In this document: piece after piece, positions 17,418 to 25,070 of the stretch
How positions within the stretch are numbered: position 1 is the first letter of the stretch
How the letters are laid out: each line of letters opens with the position of its first letter
DNA from: CAIZGX01 sp044239865
GTDB lineage: Bacteria; Bacteroidota; Bacteroidia; Flavobacteriales_D; Sanyastnellaceae
Reading direction: 5' to 3'
DNA: 64,000 nt
NCBI GenBank assembly: GCA_044239865.1
Contig: JBIIAO010000002.1
Coordinates: forward strand, 186,001 to 250,000
Notes under the pieces: model-generated
Databases searched by the model: none
The model's input: only the letters and a program-made list of their open reading frames with translations
What the model was told of the DNA's origin: nothing
Translations under genes and position numbers: made by a program

Positions 17418-18077
17418 CTAATTAGACTCAATTAATTTTTTTCCCATTTCATCTAAATGAAACAATTCAGCCCAACCGTATGGGTTAAGACTTAAACGCA
17501 ACACAAAGTTGGGTGAAGTTAAGGGTTGATCAATGGACTTGTTATTCTCTAACATAATTCTATAACCGAAGCCTGCTCCCACCTCAAATAAATTCGCAAT
17601 ATCATAACTGAAGCTCATGGCGGGTTCATAAAGAATCACGCGCCCTTCATTTAATTTAATCCGATTTCCTTCAGCATCATTATACTTCAAAAAGCTCTTT
17701 CCAAAACCTAATTGAATAGGAAGTGTGCCCTTCCAATGACCGCTTTTAAAAAAATCCAATTCTGCATAAGGACCAAAATAACGCAGCTCGAATTCACTGA
17801 GATTATTAACACCTTGAACATTTACATTCTTATAAACTCCATTGGAAAGCCAATTGTATCCGACACCTAAAACAAGTATCTCATTGAATTCGGCGCCAAC
17901 CTTTAGCGCCTGGGTATTGAATGTCCTTCCACCTATGAATGTACCCCATGTGTCCCATTTAGCAGTGGCCTTTGGCTTTTCATCAAACACTCCTTTGAAT
18001 GAATTTTGAAGATTAACGGGTTGAGCCAAAAGGGTTATCTCGGCAGCACAAAATAATATGACAAAAAAAATCCGCAT
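17418..18077 (-). CDS. Exported beta-rich protein, probable outer membrane barrel, function unknown
   Basis: The start is set at ATG 18077, where a signal peptide begins (MRIFFVILFCAAEITLLAQ). The mature 200 residues alternate polar and aromatic/hydrophobic residues as in small outer membrane beta-barrels (FEVGAGFGYRIML, FVLRLSLNPYGWAELF). I do not recognise a named family. The ATG lies inside the stem of the terminator that follows coxA, so expression may depend on readthrough or an internal promoter. It precedes ruvB by five bases. Upstream in-frame starts would place its beginning inside coxA and are unlikely. Confidence 0.7.
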   Translation of the reverse strand: MRIFFVILFCAAEITLLAQPVNLQNSFKGVFDEKPKATAKWDTWGTFIGGRTFNTQALKVGAEFNEILVLGVGYNWLSNGVYKNVNVQGVNNLSEFELRYFGPYAELDFFKSGHWKGTLPIQLGFGKSFLKYNDAEGNRIKLNEGRVILYEPAMSFSYDIANLFEVGAGFGYRIMLENNKSIDQPLTSPNFVLRLSLNPYGWAELFHLDEMGKKLIESN

Positions 18078-18099
18078 CGTTCTAAGATACGGATTTTTT
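18063..18099 (-). terminator. Terminator of the act-cox operon, overlapping the next start codon
   Basis: The minus strand shows a 10 bp stem (AATCCGTATC with GATGCGGATT, one G-U pair) extended by flanking A/T pairs, then eight T residues. It lies 20-56 bases after the coxA stop. The ATG of the next gene (18077-18075) is in the descending arm of the stem. Confidence 0.75.
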
Positions 18100-18118
18100 A
18101 ATTTATGAATGCTAATCA

Positions 18119-19906
18119 TTAATGTGCGTGTTCTCCTGGCTTCAATGGAACAACTTGTGGAACGAAATCCTCTTCGTGTTCTGGGTTTGAATAATCGTAA
18201 GCCCAACGATGCACTTCAGGAAGCGCACCTGGCCAGTTTCCATGGATGTGCTGAACTGGAGTCGTCCACTCCAATGTGTTCGACTGCCATGGATTCTGTG
18301 AAGCCTTCTGTCCGTAGAATATACTGTGGAAGAAATTCACTAAGAATAAAATTTGAGCGGCACCTCCAACTATAGCGAAAGTACTGATGTATGGATTCAA
18401 GTCCATTACCCAGTCTAAAAACTCAAATTCAGAATAGCTGTAGTAACGACGTGGCGCACCAGCCATTCCTATGAAGTGCATAGGGAAGAATACGCCAAAT
18501 CCACAAACCAAGGTTAACCAGAAGTGAGCATATCCTAATTTCGTGTTTAACATTCTTCCGAACATCTTAGGGAACCAATGGTAAACCCCGGCGAACATTC
18601 CGAAGATAGCAGACATACCCATTACAATGTGGAAGTGAGCAACTACAAAATATGTGTCGTGAACGTTGACATCTAAAGCAGAGTCAGCCAAGATAATTCC
18701 TGTCAAACCACCTGTAACGAACGTACTTACCAAACCAATACTGAACAACATCGCTGGAGTGAAACGAACATTTCCTTGCCACAAGGTAGTAATGTAGTTG
18801 AAGGCTTTAACCGCCGATGGAATCGCAATTAACAATGTCGTGAACACGAATACAGAACCTAAGAATGGGTTCATACCTGTGATGTACATGTGGTGACCCC
18901 ATACAATGAAAGATAAGAAACCAATCGCCAAGATTGATCCAATCATAGCCTTGTAACCGAAGATTGGCTTGCGTGAATTGGTAGCAATTACCTCAGAAGA
19001 TATTCCTAATGCAGGAAGCAATACGATGTATACCTCAGGGTGACCTAAGAACCAGAACAAGTGTTGGAACAACAACGGCGATCCGCCAGTTACATCCAAC
19101 GCCTCTCCTTGAATGAAGATATCAGACAAATAGAATGCTGTACCCATGCTTCTGTCCATCAAAAGAAGAACAACAGCAGAAACCAGCACAGGGAATGAGA
19201 GAACACCTAAGATTGCAGTAACAAAAATGGCCCATATCGTCAATGGAAGACGAGTCATTTTCATTCCTTTAGCACGAAGGTTAATGATGGTTACCACGTA
19301 GTTCAAACCACCCAAAAGTGAAGAGGCTACGAACAACACCATTGAAATTAACCAAAGCGTCATACCCATACCTGAACCTGGCATTGCTTGAGGCAGTGCA
19401 GAAAGTGGTGGGTAGATTGTCCAACCGCCTGAAGCAGCTCCACCTTCAACAAATAAGGATGCTAACATAATTAAACTAGATACTGCAAAGAACCAGTATG
19501 ACAACATGTTCAGAAATCCTGAAGCCATGTCGCGAGCTCCAATCTGAAGTGGAATAAGTAAGTTCGCAAACGTTCCTGATAATCCTCCGGTTAAAACGAA
19601 GAATACCATAATTGTTCCATGTATCGTAACCATCGCTAAATAAGCGTTACGATCTAAGATTCCGTCTGGCGCCCATTTGTCACCCAAAAATGCATTTAAA
19701 ATTTGAAACTTCTCTCCTGGCCATCCCAACTGCAGACGGAAGAAGATAGATAACATTACAGCTACAACTCCCATTACGATCGCCGTAATTAAGAACTGCT
19801 TAGATATCATTTTGTGATCCATCGAGAACACATACTTCGATATGAAGCTCTCCTTGTGATGGTGATGACCGTGGTCTTGTGCGTGCGTATTTTCAGTTGC
19901 TTCCAT
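18119..19906 (-). CDS. coxA: Cytochrome c oxidase subunit I
   Basis: This is the catalytic subunit of heme-copper oxidase, reducing O2 to water and pumping protons. The 595-residue protein has about 12 transmembrane helices. Conserved segments are visible: TIHGTIMVFFVLTGG with the low-spin heme ligand, WFLGHPEVYIVLLPALG with the His-Tyr pair at the CuB site, GHHMYITGM with CuB histidines, and DTYFVVAHFHIVMG with the heme a3 and low-spin heme ligands. The N-terminus has a His-rich stretch (HAQDHGHHHH). It is the last gene of the act-cox operon, nine bases after coxB, and is followed by a strong terminator. Confidence 0.97.
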   Translation of the reverse strand: MEATENTHAQDHGHHHHKESFISKYVFSMDHKMISKQFLITAIVMGVVAVMLSIFFRLQLGWPGEKFQILNAFLGDKWAPDGILDRNAYLAMVTIHGTIMVFFVLTGGLSGTFANLLIPLQIGARDMASGFLNMLSYWFFAVSSLIMLASLFVEGGAASGGWTIYPPLSALPQAMPGSGMGMTLWLISMVLFVASSLLGGLNYVVTIINLRAKGMKMTRLPLTIWAIFVTAILGVLSFPVLVSAVVLLLMDRSMGTAFYLSDIFIQGEALDVTGGSPLLFQHLFWFLGHPEVYIVLLPALGISSEVIATNSRKPIFGYKAMIGSILAIGFLSFIVWGHHMYITGMNPFLGSVFVFTTLLIAIPSAVKAFNYITTLWQGNVRFTPAMLFSIGLVSTFVTGGLTGIILADSALDVNVHDTYFVVAHFHIVMGMSAIFGMFAGVYHWFPKMFGRMLNTKLGYAHFWLTLVCGFGVFFPMHFIGMAGAPRRYYSYSEFEFLDWVMDLNPYISTFAIVGGAAQILFLVNFFHSIFYGQKASQNPWQSNTLEWTTPVQHIHGNWPGALPEVHRWAYDYSNPEHEEDFVPQVVPLKPGEHAH

Positions 19907-19915
19907 GATTATCTC

Positions 19916-21154
19916 TTATTTTTTTTCGCCCATTGCTGTGGCTAAAGTGTCTTTTTTAGGTTCGTTTGCCAAAGTTGTATCAGCTGCTTCTTTCACTTCA
20001 GGAGCTTTAAACATTTTTTGTTTTGCTACCCAAGCGTTGTAATCCGCTTCGCTTTCAACAACTACTTTCATTTGCATATTGAAGTGAGCGGCACCACAAA
20101 CTTTGTTGCATAAAAGAATATAATCAAATGCATCGTTACCTGTGATTTTGCGCATCTCTGCTGTAGTTACCGTTGGCGTCATTTTCATACGCGTGGCTAC
20201 TCCAGGTACCGAGTTCATTTGAGAACGGAAGTGAGGCATATATGCTGAGTGAATAACGTCTTGTGATCGGAAAATAAACTCAATCTCTTTGTTAACCGGA
20301 ATGTGCATTTCACCTTTCACCAAACGGTCATCGTTTCCAGATTCCCAAGTGCTTATACCATTAACGCTGTTCTCATCTATGTCGGCAATGCGCTGTTTAT
20401 GACGCTTCAATCGGCTAACCTTATCTTCTAAAGTAGCTACGTAGCTCTCTGGCATCAAAGGCATAAGCTTATTTTCTGCCAACTGATGTTCAACATTTTC
20501 AATTTGGGCATCCAACTCGTCCATCTTGGCACGAATTCCTTCCTTTGTAACAAGACCAAGCGGATTAGAAGTGCTGATCAAATTGTAACTCGCCGTACCA
20601 AAGGTTTTATTTTCACCAGGATAGCGAGCCGTCCAATCGAATTGTCTACTGTACAATTCAATTTGAATAGCATCAGCAGAAGCAGGACCTGTTATCTTGT
20701 TCCAAGTAATAAGACCATACACAATAACGAAGGCCAACAAAACACCTGGAACCAACGTCCAAAGCATCTCCAAGCGATTGTCATGTGCGAAAAACTTCGC
20801 TTTTCTTCCTTTTTTGAATTGGTATTTCCAGGCGAAATAGAATAAGAAAAAGTTCACAATAAAAAAGGCTATGGTAATCATCCATATGTTCACCTTCATC
20901 AATTGATCGACATCAACACCATGTGCAGAAGCTGATACCGGAAGATAATCTCCATATCTAACATACAGGAACACTGTACCTACGAAGAATAAAAACATCC
21001 AGACTAACATCAAGTTAGCATTCAGTTTATTGTCGGCCGCGGAGATCTCTTCCTCTTTGTTCTTTCTTAACGAACGGCTCAATTCATATACTTTAGTCAA
21101 TTGCGCTATGGCAATGATTGCAAGTACTATAACTAAAAGAATTAGTAGTTTCAT
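19916..21154 (-). CDS. coxB: Cytochrome c oxidase subunit II with a coiled-coil insertion
   Basis: Subunit II takes electrons from cytochrome c or directly from the alternative complex III through its CuA centre. The 412-residue protein has an extra N-terminal helix, two transmembrane helices (about 40-65 and 90-115), then the periplasmic cupredoxin domain. CuA ligands are in DVIHSAYMPHFRSQ and CNKVCGAAHFNMQM. The canonical CSEIC motif is CNKVC here, so the Glu is Lys. Between the first cupredoxin strands and SVNGISTWESG sits about 60-70 residues of Glu/Lys/Leu-rich probable coiled coil (KMDELDAQIENVEHQLAE). The C-terminal tail is charged. Confidence 0.95.
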   Translation of the reverse strand: MKLLILLVIVLAIIAIAQLTKVYELSRSLRKNKEEEISAADNKLNANLMLVWMFLFFVGTVFLYVRYGDYLPVSASAHGVDVDQLMKVNIWMITIAFFIVNFFLFYFAWKYQFKKGRKAKFFAHDNRLEMLWTLVPGVLLAFVIVYGLITWNKITGPASADAIQIELYSRQFDWTARYPGENKTFGTASYNLISTSNPLGLVTKEGIRAKMDELDAQIENVEHQLAENKLMPLMPESYVATLEDKVSRLKRHKQRIADIDENSVNGISTWESGNDDRLVKGEMHIPVNKEIEFIFRSQDVIHSAYMPHFRSQMNSVPGVATRMKMTPTVTTAEMRKITGNDAFDYILLCNKVCGAAHFNMQMKVVVESEADYNAWVAKQKMFKAPEVKEAADTTLANEPKKDTLATAMGEKK

Positions 21155-21182
21155 TTGACTATCTTTTTATCTTACGCTTCAA

Positions 21183-22424
21183 TTAAATGTGATGGTTTTC
21201 GCTTTCTTGCAGGAAAGGATGGTTCTTCGGAATCAAAGGAGCCTTGGTTAATGTGGTTAATACCACACGCAAGAACAATCCTAAAAACCCGAGTAACATT
21301 CCAATTTCAAACCACCATCCGAAATCTGCATGGTGACCTTCACCAAATCCCCATAATAAATGTCCGTGAATGGTTCCAGGAATAACAGCTAGATACAAAT
21401 CTGCAAAGTGACCAATTAATATAATCACACCCACTCTTGTTAAATACTTCGTGTTACGTTTTGCATCTCGAGAAATCAATGTGTAAAAAGGAACAACAAA
21501 GTTCACTGCGAAAATCGTCCACATCAAAACCATGTAATGATCATAACGTTCCTTGAAATAAGTAATCTCTTCTGGAATGTTTGAATACCAAATCAACATG
21601 TACTGACAAAACCACAAGTAGCTCCACAACATTGAAATGGCGAACATCCATTTACCCATATCATGAATATGCGATTCGTTCATCATCGCGTAATAACCTT
21701 TTCCACGCAACCAAACTAAGATTAACGTTGCCATTGTCATTGCGGTAACCCACATTCCTGCGAAGATGTACCAACCGTACATTGTGCTGTACCAGTGCGT
21801 GTCAATAGACATTAACCAATCCCAAGCCATTGTAGAAGAGAATACGGCGAACAACACCAGAAATGTAGCTCCCTTTTTGTACATCTTGTAGTGAATCTCA
21901 GTTCCTCCAACAGCATCTTCTTGCAAAGACCACTTGCGGAAATAACGAGCAAACCCTACGAATACTGCAGCATACGCAACAACTCTCAACCAAAAAAACC
22001 ATGGAGTGAAATAGGTGTGTTTTCCAGCTATAATCTCGTCGTAATTCTCACTAGCCGGATCGTAAACAGATGAATCCATCCAATGGTATAAGTGGTGTCC
22101 GTGAAATTGTCCCACCAACAATACAAGAACAATTACACCCAAACCGTAAGGAATGTAGGAGAAAATTGCTTCAAATAATCGTTTCAATAAAGCTGACCAA
22201 GCTACCTCAGCAGCATATTGCAACGAATAGAAGAACAATATTCCCAATGCAATAGCAAAGAAGAAAAACCCACTAATCAACAACATGGCCCACCAGTATT
22301 GGTGATGCTCTGTTTTATCAGCAAACCATCCTAGCAGAGCAGACACCCCACCAATGGCCATCAACGCCGTCGTCCACATTTTAGTTTGCGACGGAAATTG
22401 GAATTGTAATTTATCTTGTGACAT
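21183..22424 (-). CDS. actF: Alternative complex III subunit ActF (quinol:cytochrome c oxidoreductase, quinone-binding subunit 2)
   Basis: ActF is a polytopic membrane subunit of alternative complex III, related to NrfD/ActC. The start is placed at ATG 22424 (MSQDKLQFQFPSQTKMW), giving 413 residues. Earlier in-frame starts would overlap actE. About ten hydrophobic helices are visible, with typical segments YFTPWFFWLRVVAY, TMAWDWLMSIDTHWYSTMYGWYIF (split by the helix border) and WMFAISMLWSYLWFCQYMLIWYS. The His/Asp-rich loop GQFHGHHLYHWMD is in place. It is the sixth gene of the act cluster and is followed by coxB. Confidence 0.93.
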   Translation of the reverse strand: MSQDKLQFQFPSQTKMWTTALMAIGGVSALLGWFADKTEHHQYWWAMLLISGFFFFAIALGILFFYSLQYAAEVAWSALLKRLFEAIFSYIPYGLGVIVLVLLVGQFHGHHLYHWMDSSVYDPASENYDEIIAGKHTYFTPWFFWLRVVAYAAVFVGFARYFRKWSLQEDAVGGTEIHYKMYKKGATFLVLFAVFSSTMAWDWLMSIDTHWYSTMYGWYIFAGMWVTAMTMATLILVWLRGKGYYAMMNESHIHDMGKWMFAISMLWSYLWFCQYMLIWYSNIPEEITYFKERYDHYMVLMWTIFAVNFVVPFYTLISRDAKRNTKYLTRVGVIILIGHFADLYLAVIPGTIHGHLLWGFGEGHHADFGWWFEIGMLLGFLGLFLRVVLTTLTKAPLIPKNHPFLQESENHHI

Positions 22425-22443
22425 ACTGTATTCCTTCTTGTTC

Positions 22444-23136
22444 TTATTTTTTTGTTGAATCTGCAGGCGCTGCCTCAGCTGCAACCTTTAACATATCCTT
22501 CGCATCATACTCAGGAGTAGCAATACCTTTTTGAAGGCACTTCACCCACTCCAAAATCTGCCAACGCTCTTTTTGATTCAATTGAGAAGCATGTGAACCC
22601 ATCAACCCTTTTCCGAATTGAAGCGTATGGTACATCTTCCCTTCTTCTAAATCTTTCAACTTAGTCGCATAGTCAGGAATACCTGCGATTAGACCATTCT
22701 TAGAAATAGCGCCATCTCCATGACCTTCTTTTCCGTGACAGTGTTGACAGAAAATCATATATAAACGCTTTCCTTCTTCAATGTTCACTTTGTTCGCTAG
22801 CAAAGGCGAGTGAATCTCAACAGCCGCTCTTGAATATCCAGTTGTGTCATTTGGCAATGCATAAGGCATTCCGAATAAAGCATCGTCACCAGCATAAGCA
22901 ATACTGCCTTTTGCAGGAACGCGAGACAACACAGCTTGAACTCCCGCTTCGTCCTTCTGACTCTGCGTCCAATCCATGTGTTTATTTGATCCGTAATCTA
23001 CGTAGGCCTCCAATGCAGGAGAGCGATACATATCTGGCATGTATTCCACACCAGGAGAATTCGTGTCTACACCACAAGAAGCAAATGCAATTGCTACTGT
23101 GATAGCCGAAAATGTGTTTAGTAGGGGACGCTTCAT
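22444..23136 (-). CDS. actE: Alternative complex III subunit ActE, monoheme cytochrome c lipoprotein
   Basis: ActE is a monoheme cytochrome c subunit that passes electrons towards the oxidase. The 230-residue protein has a lipoprotein signal (AIAFASC, with the Cys at about residue 21), so it is likely anchored on the membrane surface. One heme site CQHCH lies in MIFCQHCHGKEGHGDG, with a probable axial Met in GLMGSHASQ. The order and spacing (2 bases after actD, 20 before actF) fit the conserved cluster. Confidence 0.93.
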   Translation of the reverse strand: MKRPLLNTFSAITVAIAFASCGVDTNSPGVEYMPDMYRSPALEAYVDYGSNKHMDWTQSQKDEAGVQAVLSRVPAKGSIAYAGDDALFGMPYALPNDTTGYSRAAVEIHSPLLANKVNIEEGKRLYMIFCQHCHGKEGHGDGAISKNGLIAGIPDYATKLKDLEEGKMYHTLQFGKGLMGSHASQLNQKERWQILEWVKCLQKGIATPEYDAKDMLKVAAEAAPADSTKK

Positions 23137-23137
23137 C

Positions 23138-23671
23138 TTAACAGTCCTTTATGCTTAGTTCAAAAACTTCAGTTGCACGTATTTTTTCTTCCAAATCAGA
23201 TACAGAGAATGCGTGATTATCTTCTGTAACTATTTCCATTACAAACTTATCGTCTGTAGTTCTTGGATCTGGATTAGAGGCTGGCATTCCAGGAAGAGTT
23301 CCGTTGCGCAAAAAGTAGGTTATTGCCATACCATGCGCTGCACAGAAAACTGAAAATTCAAACATGATAGGAACGAAAGCCGGAGCGTTTTCAATCCAAG
23401 TAAAATTTGGTTTACCACCAATGTTCATCGGCCAGTCATGAATCATGAAGTACCAAGTTCCCAATATTGCCAATAACGTTCCGGTAGTTGCATACATGAA
23501 AGATGCAATCGCTAAGCGTGTGCGCTTAACACCAATGATTGGATCTAATCCGTGAACAGGGAAAGGAGAAAATACATCTTTCACCTGTATCCCTTGTTTT
23601 ACCAACACCGTAGCTGCATCCAACAACTTTTGGTCGTCGTCGTACATCACGTGAAATACTTTATTTGCCAT
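23138..23671 (-). CDS. actD: Alternative complex III subunit ActD (DUF3341)
   Basis: The 177-residue protein fits the DUF3341/ActD family. It has an N-terminal soluble part (YDDDQKLLDAATVLVKQGIQVKDVFSPFPVHGLD), two transmembrane helices (about 57-77 and 95-118) and a C-terminal domain ending in an Asp/Glu-rich segment. ActD has no cofactor and stabilises the membrane part of the complex next to ActC and ActF. It lies 19 bases after actC on the same strand. Confidence 0.93.
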   Translation of the reverse strand: MANKVFHVMYDDDQKLLDAATVLVKQGIQVKDVFSPFPVHGLDPIIGVKRTRLAIASFMYATTGTLLAILGTWYFMIHDWPMNIGGKPNFTWIENAPAFVPIMFEFSVFCAAHGMAITYFLRNGTLPGMPASNPDPRTTDDKFVMEIVTEDNHAFSVSDLEEKIRATEVFELSIKDC

Positions 23672-23690
23672 TGCCTTAATCGTTCAGTTT

Positions 23691-25067
23691 TTAATGTTTG
23701 TCTGAGTTCTTGTAGCTTTCGCCCGAAACTTTTAAGATTGTCTTCAATTCGTTCAAAGCCAAAACAGGGAAGTAACGCGCGAACAACAAGAACAACGTGA
23801 AGAAGATTCCGATTGTTCCTACGAACATTCCAATATCCGTAACACTTGGGTGGAATTCACCCCATGCTCCTGGCGTGTAGTCACGGTGAATTGAAGTCAC
23901 AATGATTACAAAACGCTCGAACCACATACCAATGTTTACTACAATAGACAATAAGAATGTAGCAGTTAAGCTTGTTCTAATTTTCTTGAACCAGAACAAC
24001 TGTGGAGAGATAACGTTACACGTCATCATCATCCAATAAGCCCAACTGTACGGACCAGAGAAACGGTTGATGAATGCGTATGATTCGTATTCAACACCAC
24101 TGTACCAAGAGATAAATAATTCAGTTAAGTATGCAACACCCACGATAGATCCAGTTACAATGATTACAATGTTCATGTATTCAATGTGTGCAATATTTAT
24201 GTAAGCCTCAAGACGCATGGTCTTTCTCATAATCAACAATAGCGTCAATACCATTGCGAATCCCGAGAATACCGCTCCAGATACGAAATAAGGAGGGAAG
24301 ATTGTTGCGTGCCATCCCGGAACAATGGAGGTTGCAAAGTCCATCGATACAATCGAGTGAACCGAGAATACTAGCGGGGTAGCAATACCTGCAAGGACCA
24401 AAGATACTTCTTCAAAACGTGTCCAATGCTTAGCGCGACCTGACCATCCGAAAGAAAGAATTCCATAAATCTTCTTCGGAAGTGGCTTAACCATACGATC
24501 GCGAATGGTCGCGAAGTCAGGAATTAAACCAATGTACCAAAACACCAACGATACAGAGAAGTAGGTCGAAATCGCAAATACGTCCCACATCAATGGTGAG
24601 TTAAAGTTTGGCCAAAGTGAACCGAATTGGTTCGGCAATGGAAGTGTCCAATATGCCTGCCATACACGTCCCATGTGGAATACAGGGAATAACGCAGCCA
24701 TCAATACCGCAAAAATGGTCATCGCCTCCGCTGAACGGTTAATAGCCATTCTCCAACGTTGACGGAAAAGTAACAATACCGCAGAAATCAAAGTTCCTGC
24801 GTGACCAATACCCACCCACCAAACGAAGTTGGTGATATCCCATGACCAACCAACGGTCTTGTTCAATCCCCATGCTCCAATACCCGTACCTACGAGGTAC
24901 ATAATTGAACCTACTCCATACAATGCAATAACTGCAGCAATGGTAATTGCAATTTTCCACTGACGTGGCGCTTTGCCTTCAATAGGACCAACAACATCAT
25001 TTGTAATATCGTGGTACGTCTTGTGACCTAGAATAAGGGGTCTGCGAATAGCTGCTTCTTTTATCAT
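23691..25067 (-). CDS. actC: Alternative complex III subunit ActC (NrfD-like quinol-binding subunit)
   Basis: ActC is the NrfD-like membrane subunit thought to bind menaquinol and take part in proton translocation. The 458-residue protein carries around ten transmembrane helices. Landmark segments are WDITNFVWWVGIGHAGTLIS, PVFHMGRVWQAYW, FDVAISTYFSVSLVFWYIGLIPD-like (here DVFAISTYFSVSLVFWYI), SIVSMDFATSIVPGWHATIFPPYF in two halves, and a final helix pair before FARYFPVLALNELK. It follows actB by three bases. Confidence 0.95.
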   Translation of the reverse strand: MIKEAAIRRPLILGHKTYHDITNDVVGPIEGKAPRQWKIAITIAAVIALYGVGSIMYLVGTGIGAWGLNKTVGWSWDITNFVWWVGIGHAGTLISAVLLLFRQRWRMAINRSAEAMTIFAVLMAALFPVFHMGRVWQAYWTLPLPNQFGSLWPNFNSPLMWDVFAISTYFSVSLVFWYIGLIPDFATIRDRMVKPLPKKIYGILSFGWSGRAKHWTRFEEVSLVLAGIATPLVFSVHSIVSMDFATSIVPGWHATIFPPYFVSGAVFSGFAMVLTLLLIMRKTMRLEAYINIAHIEYMNIVIIVTGSIVGVAYLTELFISWYSGVEYESYAFINRFSGPYSWAYWMMMTCNVISPQLFWFKKIRTSLTATFLLSIVVNIGMWFERFVIIVTSIHRDYTPGAWGEFHPSVTDIGMFVGTIGIFFTLFLLFARYFPVLALNELKTILKVSGESYKNSDKH

Positions 25068-25070
25068 GGC

